Shown: positions 35,321-47,350 of the stretch, piece by piece | How positions within the stretch are numbered: the stretch's first letter is position 1 | Layout: each line of letters opens with the position of its first letter | Origin: Carallia brachiata | Lineage: Eukaryota > Streptophyta > Magnoliopsida > Malpighiales > Rhizophoraceae | Direction of reading: 5' to 3' | Length of the DNA stretch: 64,000 nucleotides | Assembly (NCBI GenBank): GCA_021464245.1 | Contig: JADCRB010000068.1 | Span: 4,502,830 to 4,566,829 of the forward strand | Made by a program: the position numbers and the translations under genes | Notes under the pieces: model-generated | What the model was told of the DNA's origin: nothing | The model's input: only the letters and a program-made list of their open reading frames with translations | Databases searched by the model: none

Positions 35321-37458
35321 CTGTGGGTATGTGTGTTTTCAAGGTCGAAACTTTAGTGGGAAATTGACAATTGCAACTGAAATTTGTTTCTGGGTCTTTA
35401 CGACTTGACTTTAATTTGTGAAAGATATCCTAATTTGAGGGTCAAAATGGAATCTTGATCGGATTCTTGCGGATGAAACTAAAGTAGCATAAAGAATGAA
35501 AAACGATATTTGATATGTATGGTTGATTCTGGCATACGTAGTGAAAGAGAGAATGTTGTTGCAGCTTACATCTCGGTTAATCCAAATTTTTGATGAGGAA
35601 TCTCTTTCAGGCATTCTCTACCACTGCAGCTAACATAAAATGGATCCAGGGATTTGAAGCTTAGGCTGTGCACCTAACCTACACTATCCCAAAAGTTCGC
35701 CCTTACCGCTAGGCTAATCATAAGTGGTTCCAGTTAATTGGAATTTTTTGGATAAAAGAATCATAGTTGCTTTGTATTTTGTGTCTGCCTGCATTTTAGA
35801 TGTGAGACTTGCTATACTGCACGAGATTGTTTGATGTGTAAAACGTAATGGGAAATTGATTGTCACATTGTTAGTGTGAGCATATCTAAATGAATGTGCT
35901 CTAAGAATGTTCATAACTTCTGCAAGCTTTAGATGCTTCTGTGAGATGCTGAGAATTTAGAAATTCTAATTAGCAGATTGAATGTATAAAAAATCTATTT
36001 TAAAAATTCTTATTGATACAGTACCTTCAATTGTCCTCCTTTAGTGGGATCGAATTGCAACAAATTCGGACGACAGCCATTCGATTGGGTGCTAAGAATG
36101 ATGGGATTATAGATTAGCAACTAGTTTTTATTGATATGTTTTAAGCTTATGAACAGACTTAACAGTTGGAAAGATACACAACATTTGATTAGTGCTTTTG
36201 TGGATGGGTACGTGTGGTTTGTGAATTGCTCCTTTTTGCAGTGAATAACCTGATAATTGATTGTCACAATGAGACCATGGTGAGATGGCAAGTGGATATG
36301 TGAGCTAAAACGATATACCTTATGCACTTGATTCACTGGCTAATCCAATTCTGTTATGAAGAAAGCCTTTGTTCTCTCTCTCTCTCTCTCTGTTTTTTTT
36401 TCCTTGCGTTCTTTCCTTATTCCTTTTAGACCTTTTTGGTAAAATTATTGTGTATCATTAAAATGTTGGGGTTCCTCAAAATAAACTGATCACGTGAGGA
36501 TTTTCTCATCTTAGATCTTCGAGCAAAGAGATGGTTAAGGTCATCATATCGATCTTCTTGAAGAAATGCCTTTTCTACTTTTTGTGTTGGGCTCTTCTTT
36601 CTTGGATGAATAACTGGGGTCTGTCATCGTTGATAAAATCCATTAAAATCATTTCCCACTTATCTGATCAAATGTATTAGGTACGGAGCACTTCTGAAAT
36701 GTGGATCCTAATGCAGTATTCTGTAGAAACTACGGCTGTCAGAAGGCTGGAAAGTGCATTTTGAGGTCATTGGATGTGTGACGTACATCAAAGGGGAAAA
36801 GTTAAACTATAATATTGATGAAAATTTGAGTTCAAAGGGACACTTTCCGTGATGATTTAGAGGATGATATACAACAGGAATATACCCAGGGACCTAATAC
36901 TTCCTTGTTGGAGTTGCTTCAGTGTAGCTTTACAGCTATAGCCTATCATTCTTGTTATGTACTTATGTCAGCAGACACAGTCGAAATCTTTCTGAAAGTC
37001 AAACTTTTTGCCTGCTACATACAACTGCGAGGATGCCATATTTTTTTTTTTAGGATTCCAAATTCCCATAAAGTTTTTGATCTTGCAAATAGCACGTAAT
37101 TTTATTTTTGAAGGTAGCTTATCTGACCAAAAGAAGAAACCTTGACCTTATTGGATTTCCAAAGTTCACTCAGAAGACTTACTCTAATTAAGAAAATCGT
37201 GTTTTAGAGTAACTTATGTGAGTTCAAGCTGCCTAATCTTTTTCCCCATGTTTTACTTTCTGAGGAACTGAAAGCATCATGCCATATAAAGGTGCAAATT
37301 AACCATTCAAATAAGTTTTATCTCTTAGTTACTTAACATTGCCTTGGTGCTTTATTGATGTGCAAGGTGTTTCATATGGAAGTTGTTCATAATTTGGTGT
37401 GGAGGGGATGGCTTTTTTCAGATTTGATTTGATGGTGGTTTTTGCAGATCTATAATCA
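35161..37458 (+). other. Probable 5'UTR exon and long leader intron of the 60-aa gene
   Basis: A CT-rich leader-like stretch ends GCAACTTCAG|GTCCCT at about 35285, a good splice donor, followed by CT and CA repeats. The matching acceptor would be TTTTTGCAG at about 37440-37448, 10 bp before the ATG at 37459. This would make a 2.1-kb intron within the 5'UTR. It is inferred from splice signals only. Confidence 0.4.
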
Positions 37459-37641
37459 ATGGCAGTAAAACCAACAGTCGCCTTGAGGGCTATGCTTGTA
37501 GGAGGGTTAGCTATATTTGCCAAAGTCGCTGGTGCAATGAAGGCTGCTGGTGGTGCAAAGCTGGGTGCTGCAGCAGCTGCAATGTCATTAGCAGCAGGTG
37601 CTGCTATGGGATCAAAGAAGGATAGTCCAACTTCACAATGA
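37459..37641 (+). CDS. Small Ala/Gly-rich hydrophobic protein, 60 aa
   Basis: I do not recognise a named family. The protein begins MAVKPTVALRAMLVGGLAIF and continues with small residues (AKVAGAMKAAGG, GAAAAAMSLAAGAAMG) before a polar end, SKKDSPTSQ. Two weakly hydrophobic helices rich in Gly and Ala (about 8-25 and 34-50) suggest glycine-zipper-like packing or a membrane-associated helix; the basic residues at the N-terminus would suit organelle or membrane targeting. The reading frame is supported by a credible acceptor site just upstream, non-random composition and a stop followed by a 3'UTR-like region. Proteins of this size are often missed by annotation. Function is unknown. Confidence 0.6.
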   Translation: MAVKPTVALRAMLVGGLAIFAKVAGAMKAAGGAKLGAAAAAMSLAAGAAMGSKKDSPTSQ

Positions 37642-39040
37642 TTATGCAATCCTCTGGTTTTATGTTTTTCTCACTTGATGTGTAAAATTAGCATGCAGCA
37701 TAGTTCTCAGTTCCCCATGTAATCGGAGGAGACAGATTTGCTGTATCTGTACTGTGTTTTTGCTCACAAGAGAGTTCAATCCTTTTGGGAATAAAAGAAA
37801 TGACACATTGTCAAAGATTTAAATTTCCTAGTGATTAGCAACTGAGAATGGCATTCATGCAGGGAAATGCAATCGATAACTGAAGAGAAAAAAAAATCTT
37901 TAAATTTCCATCACAAACAATGATTCAGAATAATGAGCTTAACTCCCTTCTGTGATTTTCATTGACAGTTATCCAATGATTCAGAATCAATGTCTTCTCC
38001 TCCAACACACCATTTTTATGCTCTTGATTCTCCCTTATGATGACACGATTTACACCCTTCACTTCTGTTCTGTCACAACATCTTGCATGAATTCTATCTT
38101 CATTTATAATGTGTCAGAAACTGACTAACTATATTTTTCACAGATGAGCGTGTCCATGTAGTTTTACCTTTTTCAATGTGGCATAAGGGCATTCAACCGA
38201 CAGTCCCAATCAGGTGAAAGTTCCCATGCAAGTAGAAAAAATAATTATCACACAGCAAAACCAAAAGCATAATTATCTAATAAAATAGAAAACAAAACAT
38301 ACCTAGAAAGCTAAGAGTTCAAAAATACTTAGAAAACATAATTTTTACAGGCCAATATCTTCCTATGTCAAAGTCATTAACAAATGCAGGGCCTTTACCC
38401 CATCTGCTGAATGTTATGGTGTCTCTTGTTTCATTTTATCAACAGGAAAACGGCCAGCATAAATTGCTGGTTCTTCAGAAACACTCCCCACAAATGCATG
38501 ATTACCCCAATTAGGGATGAAAGTCATCTCTGTAGACTTAAATTAGAAGTCACCCATTGACGTTTTGATTTAACGTCTCCACAGAGTGAGGGTTGATACT
38601 AAACAAAAGTTTGATTTTGAGTCGAGCATTTGGCTGCATGTAAACTTATCACCAAGCTCTCATAGAGAGAGCAGTTCTCCACTTTTCATTAAAGCTTATC
38701 ATACCAGGACACTGGTTGTTTATTGGCCTTTTGTGGTTGGGTATTAAGGCCATTCTTTAGTTCCTTCCAATATTTGTGACACACCTTTTTTTTTTCTTTT
38801 TTCTTCTTTTTTTTTTGGTTAGATTTTTCTTGTTGTTTGCACGTCCTGTGGTCTTTACGCCTCTTCTTGGGTTGATGGTTTGGTTTGCACATCCTGAGCT
38901 GCAATTGCTCTATTTCAGTACGGCAAACAGCCCAAATGTCCAAGCCCAGCCATTCTTTAGACTTGAATGCTTACCTGCTTTTCGACCAAAAATTTGTGAT
39001 TGAGGACCCAAAAAAAAAAAAATAAATAAATAAAATAATA

Positions 39041-39084
<44 letters not shown>

Positions 39085-40995
39085 GAGCAAAAACAAAAAA
39101 AAAGGTGTACATGTACATATATAGCAGCAATTGGTTTTTCGTACTCAATTTTTGCCTCTTTAAGTTTGATTTTTTTTTCACTGACCTATATCATAATATA
39201 ATTCTCTTATATGTGATGAATATTCTCTCATCTGAGTAAGTGAACTTGAAGATAATTTTGACCAACGAAAAGAACTTGAAGAAATCCTTTATTTATTTAT
39301 TTTTTAAAGTAAAACTTGAAAATATCATTTAATTCAAAAGTTTGAGTTCTTCTACTATGACATGTCCCCTTAATCACAAATGTGGATAATTTCCTGTGTA
39401 AATACACCCGAAACTAGTCAGACTATTAGCCTTCTTCAACGTAAAGGGAAAGAAGATAAGCTTCATTACTCTTATGTAGAAATTTCAACATGAAATAGAT
39501 GCACGTTGTTGTTATGTTATTATAATTATTGATTGTACATCTTTATTTTATAACTAATTATAATAACACATTAAAAAATTAAAATTACATAACTAATAAT
39601 TATAATAATATAATATTTAAGTTCACATCTGTCCCGCGCTCGACTTAATGAAAGCCGTTTAACATTTTGAAACGATGTATTGGTGTCTAGGAGGTGGCCG
39701 GTGGTATAATCTAAGGTTTTAAGAACCGAATCGGATAATGAATTGGAAAGTTCAACGATTCAACTATTGAACTGGTAAAACATGTATTTAATATTAAATA
39801 TATAAAAATTATATATATAATTTAGAAGTGGAACAAGCCTCTTCTTCTCTCTAAAACTCAATGCTCTCCATTCTCTCTAAAATGTAGGAAAGCTCCCTTC
39901 TCCAGAAAGGTTTCCTTCCTTTGAAAAGATCTTCTCTGCTTAAACCCTTGTAAGTTTCTCTATGTAAATTTTATTTCTTCAATAAAATTATCTTTTTTAA
40001 ACATTCTAAAGCACCAACACGGACAGATTTTGCCTCCCAATTGGATGCAATTTATTTTTTTTAATAATATTTTGATTTCTGTCATCTAAATTGAGTGGCT
40101 GGTTAAACAGCCCATTTTATTTCTGGTCTTATTTGTAATCCAAGTTATTATTATTTTTAGCATTTTCATATCTCTATTTTTGATCTATCTTTACCCTCTT
40201 AGATCGTAGGGGTCCCTTTAGTGTATATATAATGATATATTATACGAGAATGATAATAAATATTTAAAATAAACTGTATTTTAAGAACCATATTTATATA
40301 AAATATTAATATTTATATACATATTTATAATTAAGTTAATATACAGATAAATGTGATTAATTTATCTCAAATATTTTAAATACAAAAAATATATTATAAT
40401 TTGTATATTTTTATTTTAATTAATTCTTATTTTTTAAAAATAATTTAATAAAAGAAAAATAATTAATAATTTTCTTTGTTAAAAGAAAGAAAATAGTATT
40501 TATTAATTCGTTATATATAAAAGTAAAATGAATAAATAAATGAGAGTTATTGTTATTCTAATAATTAAGTAAATAATAAGTTTAAAAAAGATAAAAGATT
40601 AACAAGTAACAATTTAATCTAATGGTCTGAGATCTCTCATTCCACATAAAAGGTCACGAGTTTAAAAATTCCCAACACCAAGTTATGTGATTTTCTTAAG
40701 TGATATGACTTTTTTTAAAAATGTCATGTTACTGTTAATCTAATATTAATTAGATCAAAATATTACTGATTGAACCGATTAACTCAAAAAAAAGATATGC
40801 GATTTATTAAAAATTGGATCGATCAGCTGGCCGATTTTCACATCATTGGGATAAGCAGTCGACGAAAAAAAGCGCCCTTACAAGCAGAAAAAAGGGAGGG
40901 TACATATAGCATCAATGCAAAGGACAAGTCAGCCGGATTTGAGCCAATGTTACTCGTTACTCCCAAAGTAAGCAAAACAAAATGGGCTCCATTAC
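37642..40995. other. Intergenic, with TA microsatellite
   Basis: No gene recognised. A TA repeat occupies about 39045-39080. Near 40620-40690 a tRNA-like pattern (AATGGTCTGAGATC, then GAGTTTAAAAATTCCC) may be a decayed SINE. Other short open frames are not credible. Confidence 0.5.
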
Positions 40996-41205
40996 ATGGC
41001 CAAACAGATTTTTTCTATTGTGTCCACACGAATTTTTTTTGTGCAATCAGAAGTATTTTTTGTGCAACTAAGAGCAGAAAATGTGCAACAAAAAAATAGT
41101 AATATTTTTTGTATCACTTTTTATCATTGTGGTTGCACAAAATACCCTTATAGTTGCACAAAAAAAATTACGTGTGGAGATAATAAGAAAAATTTGTTTG
41201 GCCAT
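40996..41205. mobile_element. 210-bp foldback MITE
   Basis: The terminal inverted repeats are about 50 bp long and nearly perfect: the left end starts ATGGCCAAACA and runs through TCCACACG to TTTTTTTTGTGCAA (41045 region), and the right end is its reverse complement, ending TGTTTGGCCAT. The loop is AT-rich with further GTTGCAC/GTGCAAC pairs. There is no coding capacity. The superfamily and target-site duplication are not clear. Confidence 0.75.
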
Positions 41206-42163
41206 AAACATTTTCCCAAACAAAAAACCCATCATTATATTCCTTTCTGGCTCTGGCTGACAGAATTGCGGGGGGACATCGATCATCGACTTTTCAATAG
41301 GTACCACGTTAACATTATGTTCTGTTTTTAATCAAAACATGCCAGACAATATCAATGCACCAACCATATATGGATTGTTTTTTTAATAATAAAAAAAATA
41401 TATTATAAATTTATTAATTATTATACTTATAAATTAAAGTTAATTTTATCTATTTATTATGTCTTTATTTAACTAATTCTCATATAAAAACTTATCACTT
41501 AAGTATTAACAAGATTAATTATGACTCCGTCATCAAAAATTATAATAATTATCCAATTTAAAATTTATAACGTACTTAATCTTTCTCAATTATAACCGGT
41601 CCCTAATTTTGCACTTACAAAAGCTTAAAGCTAGATCGTTATTGTAAAATAAGCGTTAACTTGCCAGTAACCTATCACGTCAAGTGATTTTCGTTATATG
41701 GATATGGCATAAAAAATTCAGCAAATAAATGTAATTAATTAGCTGGGTTTTGGCGACCGTGCATGATCCATATATAGCCCACCACCACCTCCCTTCATTT
41801 TACGTGATAAGATGCCTGCCAGCTCAAGCAAACTACGCTATAAAAAGACCCCATAAATGTGCGTGTCTGTGCTTTTCTATATAGCATATGATGTGATTTT
41901 GATCTTTTAGTTCTACTTAAATTTATAAAAGAAGTTGGTATGCGTACCAATTGTATAATGTGGCATATTAATAAGTAAATTTTAATAAAAGGTTTGAGAT
42001 CCTTATTGCTAATTTTTTCCAATATGTCATACTACTAGAGGAAAACCTATTTTCAAATCAAAAATAAAGTTATTATAGAAAATTTTAAATCTTTTTCATT
42101 ACTTTAAACCGTTGAACTTCAATACAAAGACATGGAGAATGGACACCTTAATAAATACAAGCC

Positions 42164-42905
42164 TTTTTTTTTTTTTTTGAGGAAAGGGTAAAATATTATT
42201 AAAACAGCATTAACTTGTTTTTTCTTGTCCGTCAAACTTTGTTCTAAACAATAATTATACATTTGGACACAACAAGGGAATAAGCATGATCACTTTTCTC
42301 TCCCCACATATATGCTTCTTTATTTTAAAAATATTATGAAGATACTAAAAAATGCACATGACTATGGATTTTACTTTTGGTACATAAGAAGAAATATAAA
42401 AGCAATCTAAAGCAGTCCAACATCTAAGAAACATAGTACCATTTCTATCCCATCCAAGAGTAAGATAATATCCAAGGGAGGATGCTTAAGGAATACTTCA
42501 CAAGCAAAGCAAGAAGAACCCAATTTTGCCAAGTGGTCACTACAAGAATTATCTTCTCGTAAGATATGCTATAGATGTATGAACCATGGTCTATTACAAA
42601 GATAACAAATGTGGTTGAGCAAGTCCACAAGGAGATGGGACGAATCTTGTTGGTGGGAAATAAGATGAAAAGCCGCCAAATAATCTGTTTTAAGAACAAT
42701 ATTATGATGACCCCTCTCCAAACTTAACTCTAACCCATGCCTTATACCCATCAATTCTGTCACCATATTTGTAGTGCACCCAGCAAAGTCCATGATTCCT
42801 CCAACGCAAACGCTTAAAGAATCTCGAAACATTCCACCAAAGCCGGTCTTCTCTGGATTACTTGAGCATTTTTTAATCTGTGATACAAGTTTATAAGTTT
42901 TAAAA
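42164..42905 (-). mobile_element. 5'-truncated LINE with RNase H remnant
   Basis: On the - strand: an open frame from the left break (SSNPEKTGFGGMFRDS, then TELMGIRHGLEL, then LKTDYLAAF), an in-frame TAG, then HILREDNSCSDHLAKLGSS, stop at 42418. These match in order the conserved blocks of the RNase H domain found in plant non-LTR retrotransposons, including the catalytic Glu and Asp positions. A ~240-bp 3'UTR follows, ending ACCCTTTCCTC and 15 A. AAATACAAGC (42153-42162) and AAATACAATC (42906-42915) form a 10-bp target-site duplication with one mismatch. The copy is dead: truncated and interrupted. Confidence 0.8.
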
Positions 42906-42915
42906 AAATACAATC

Positions 42916-45116
42916 ATAACTGTTAATTACAATTTATAAGTCTTTTCATATATAATAATTAAAAATTATAATTGAATGAGATAGACTCACATCCAAATTA
43001 TGTCTATTTTTTGTGTCTTATTTAATGAGCTTCACTACCTAGCATTTCCCTTACTTATATGGCCATATATTTACTTAGCTCGGAAATTCATTTATATATG
43101 GCCATATATATATATATCGTTATAGTATATACGCATTTACATGTGGCTTCCTACATTTGTTTAAATTATTTTATTGGAAGAAGGTGAAGAGGCGTACATT
43201 CAGAGGATTCACTATTTCAGGAAGAAAAAAAGAAAAAGAAAAGGAAAAGAAAGAGGACATGAACCCCAGGTGCCATTGGCACTTTCAAAGTTGCCCCATG
43301 ACATAATGTAATCAATATGCATATATATATATATATATGAGTGTGTGTGTGTAAGTATTAGAGATAAGAATCTTGTGAGTGTGTGTGTGCGTAAGTATTA
43401 GAGATAAGAATCATTCTCTTTATTTAAAAGATATCTTTTTTGTTGCACAATCTTTGATGATATATTAAAAGGATCCCATGTTTGAACTTACTTTTTCAAA
43501 TGATAGGCTAATCATATAACTATTTTTTTTGTTAATCAAGTCTTATTATTATTTAAATTCAAGATTTTCAGTTTTAAAAATCACTCATGTAAATTTTTTT
43601 TATTTATTAGAAGACTTATTAAATCATGAGCTACCCTGCATCATTGAGCTGTAGATTGTTATTTAATCATATAGTTTAGTAAAAAGGGAAATCACCAATT
43701 TACTAGAAGCGAATTGCAATCCTTTTTTATTTTTTTGTTTTACAAATAAGCAAATTTCTTGTAAGAGAACATTTAATAATCATGTAATTCCTTTGAAATT
43801 ATACTGTTTAATTTTTTGAGAATAACGTCCATTGCAAATCACCAAGTTTACACCTTTTTTTCTTTTAGTTCTTTGGCTACCTTTGATCTACCAACAAATT
43901 AACAGGCTTGATGGGTTTTCGCACACATGTATCTCTTTGATTTAGTGGGTGGGGGGCGTCGGTGGCGGTTAAGGATTGCAATAGTACATTGGTTACATAA
44001 GCTATTTTTTCACCACTACCACACACCTTTGGATCAGAAATTACACAAAATAAGCCGACTCTGCTAGTGATGATTCAAATCCTAATAACCTCAAATACTT
44101 TTAATACGAAGGTTTTTCTACCTTAATAAGTTAGAGTGTTTACATCCTGTATAGTGTTTGTTAACTCACATTCTCTGTCTTTTGAATGATTAATTAATTA
44201 ATTATTAATTATTTTTTTGTCAAAAAAAAATTACGCAAAATAAATGATGATGTATGCTACACATTGGTCAAAATGAGCATAACACTGATCCTTCTTGGGA
44301 TTGAATCCCACTTGCAGGGGTTGCACCCGCACAAGGTATCAAACAGCATCTCTTTTTTTCAGTTTTGCAAATAAAATTTAGATCCATTTCAAGCTAACTT
44401 GCACGTCTGTACATGCACATTTTCGGAATCTCTCTGTTCTTTTTTTAATTTTCTTTTTCATTGGGGAATCCAGTGCTTTTTCATTGTACCCATGACCTAT
44501 CAATTTCAAAAGGACATTTCCTTCCACTTTAATTATGACACAATCCTATACAAGAGTATATTCAAAGTCACATTTTCGTTTATTTATTATTTTATAAGAA
44601 AAAAAAGTAAAATTATATAATTATATTTAAATAATAACAAATAATCAGTTTTTTTTTATTCTTTTTCATTATACCCATTATCTCTCAGTTTATTATTGGA
44701 GGTGATAATTTAGTAATAATCTGACGTGTTATTTTCAGTATTGACTTAAATTTGAGTTTTCACGCCTGCATTGTTCCTTGTCATTCAAGGATTTCGTGTG
44801 ATGAGCAGTATTGATGTCACGACTTGTTAACACTGAGGTAAGATTTAGAGGAGACCAGTTTCAGATTCAGTAGTGCTCTAGTAATAGATCCTCCATATAG
44901 AGAATATTGAATGGAGATGTTAACAGCCCAAAAATAACTCCGATTCACTAATTTAATGACCACCATACTTGTAAGATAATTTTTTTAAAGTAAGAAAAAA
45001 AAACCCATCAATTTTAAAGTACCTTTCCTTCCACTTTATTTATCGCACAATCCTATGCGCGAGAATACTCAAAGTCACATATTTATGGATCTCCTTCTCT
45101 TTGTTTATTTATTTAT
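42916..45116. other. Intergenic, with a 40-bp tandem duplication
   Basis: No gene. TA repeat at about 43320-43338, then a duplicated 40-bp unit containing GTAAGTATTAGAGATAAGAA (starts at 43351 and 43391), probably made by slippage in the adjoining GT repeats. Confidence 0.6.
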
Positions 45117-45837
45117 GGGTGTGTTTAGGTAAATTTTTAGAAGGTATATTTGTATTTTATTTTTAAAAAATAGAAAGATAAGTATTTGCTAAATTTTTTT
45201 ATCCTACTGTTTAATTTTGTTTATTTCTTTATATAACTTATTAGTAGTAGCTGATTGAAAAATAGTTCGAAACTACTTTTGTTACTTTAGGTTATTTTTT
45301 ACTTTTTAATATTAATAATAATTTATATAAACTAAATTACACTTATAAAATATTTATATAATTTTCTTATTATTTTTTATTCACCACATGAATTAAATAT
45401 ATTATTCTATTTTATTAATAATATTTTTTAATCTTTTTTCAATTATTCTTAAATAATATTTTTTTACTTCAATTTTATTTAATATTGACACTTATAAAAA
45501 AATCTCAAATATTATATTTTTTATCATCTAATAAAAAATTAATTTTTTTGGAAAAAGTTAAAAATTAAGTAAAAAAATTCTCAATATTATTTTAAAAATA
45601 TAAAAATATAAAATATAAAAGTAAAATTTTCAATATGATATATCTATATAAATTAAATGTTTAAATTAGACATTTCGTTATTCAACAGTAACAGTAAGTA
45701 CAAAATTAACTAAATATTTATTTAGTTTTATCAACAATCAGCAGCTAAAAGTAAGAATCAGCAATTAGCAATTAGTAACAGCAATCAGCAACAGTAATCA
45801 ACAACAGTAACATTTAACAGACAACCCAAACAGACCC
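45117..45837. mobile_element. MITE-like element with GGGTSTGTTTRGGT ends
   Basis: The left end GGGTGTGTTTAGGT and the right end, on the - strand GGGTCTGTTTGGGT, are 12/14 identical inverted repeats. The right subterminal zone is packed with CAGCAA / CAACAGTAA repeats. The 720-bp interior is AT-rich and non-coding. Such ends occur in plant hAT and PIF/Harbinger MITEs. Target-site duplication is not resolved. Confidence 0.5.
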
Positions 45838-47350
45838 ATAATTTATAATAGAAGAGTAAGACTTTATAATTACATTTAAATAGTAATAAATTGTAATACA
45901 GTATCATTTAATAATATATGATATTAGCATGTGTGCTTAACTCACACCTACAAATTTCCTTCCCTTTTTATTTTGATGGTGAAAAACTCCTTTCTTTTTT
46001 TTTTTTGTTTTGTTTTTGCTCGTTACAACAAAGGTCCGTATATGTCGTCAAACTAACTTCCACACTGAGATTAAAATCTTTCTCACCTTTGATGATGAAG
46101 AACTCTAAATTTACTGTACAATCTCCAAAAACAGCTGTGAGAATTTTACGAATTAACCAGGCATGAATGATTTGAATCTGGACTCAAATTCAAATCATTG
46201 ACTCAACATTAATATTTTAGAAGTTCATGAACTCACAAGTCAAAAAATACCATATTTGAAATTTGAGATGCATCTTAATTACACATCATGTACTTTTTTG
46301 CTCATCCTAATACCAAATAAGTCATTCTGATTGAGTTTTTCTTTACGGTAATTGCTCGACTAGAATTTAACCTTTAGTTCCTATAGAGTCCTACCCAGCA
46401 TGAAGTTTAAATATAAAAAATTGCACCCTTTTTTTTACAATATTTTTCGAGTTTTTCTTCTGATAGCTAAGTGTGTGCTTCCCAGCAGCAGTTGGACCCC
46501 ACTGCATGTTCATGGCACTAGTGGAGCATCACGAATTCTTATTCTTATCTATTTTAAAAACTTGGTCTGTTTATACGATAATTAAGACAGTGAACGCCAG
46601 CTTTGTTATGTACAAATTAGGAGAAATTATGAGGAAATTGAATTCTCCTTTGGAGTCACTTAAGTAACTTTGTTAATTAATAAGCGCGACAACATGTTTG
46701 GCTTAACATTTTGTTATTCTGTTTTTCAATTATATAACTTTTTGTAAATCAGTGCGACAAGTTGCAATGCATTTACTTTATCATTTCCGAAGGAAAAAAT
46801 TAATTTTCTTCTTTGAACATATAAAAGCATAAAAAGGTAACAAAGATTAAAAAAAAAAAAAAAGAACGTCATATCAGTTTCTCCTATATCGAAATTCTTA
46901 CAATATGCATTATAAAAATATTTAAAATACAAAAAAAATTAATTAAAAATTTTTACAAAAATATGTGATATTTGACAAAAATCATGTTGTTCTAGAAATG
47001 CATGCGCTAAATATTTCACAATTTGATTGATTGTATGTGATATTTGCATAAACTGTTAATTAATAGAAGACATTATTTTATTAGTTAGTACGATTAACCA
47101 TGATACTTGCATAAAATCACATGTGAAGAGAAGAATAAAATAATTACCCATAGTGATGAAAAATAAAAAAATAAAAAAATATTCTGAATTAGGTACATAC
47201 ATATAATGCATTAAACTATCTGCATTTTATTTATACAATAATATGTTTCTTCCCTTTGGGAAGCTTAAAGTTAAAAGAGGAAAAAAAAAGTGAAAAAAAA
47301 AGAAAGCAAAAGAACATTTAGAACCATAGAAGATTTCCTACATATAAATC
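45838..47350. other. Intergenic, no gene seen
   Basis: AT-rich sequence up to the 3' end of the zinc-finger gene. The last ~150 bp probably include that gene's 3'UTR. Confidence 0.5.

Noticed and set aside
42445..42699. Hydrophobic 84-codon frame
   Set aside because: Alternative frame of the LINE RNase H region.
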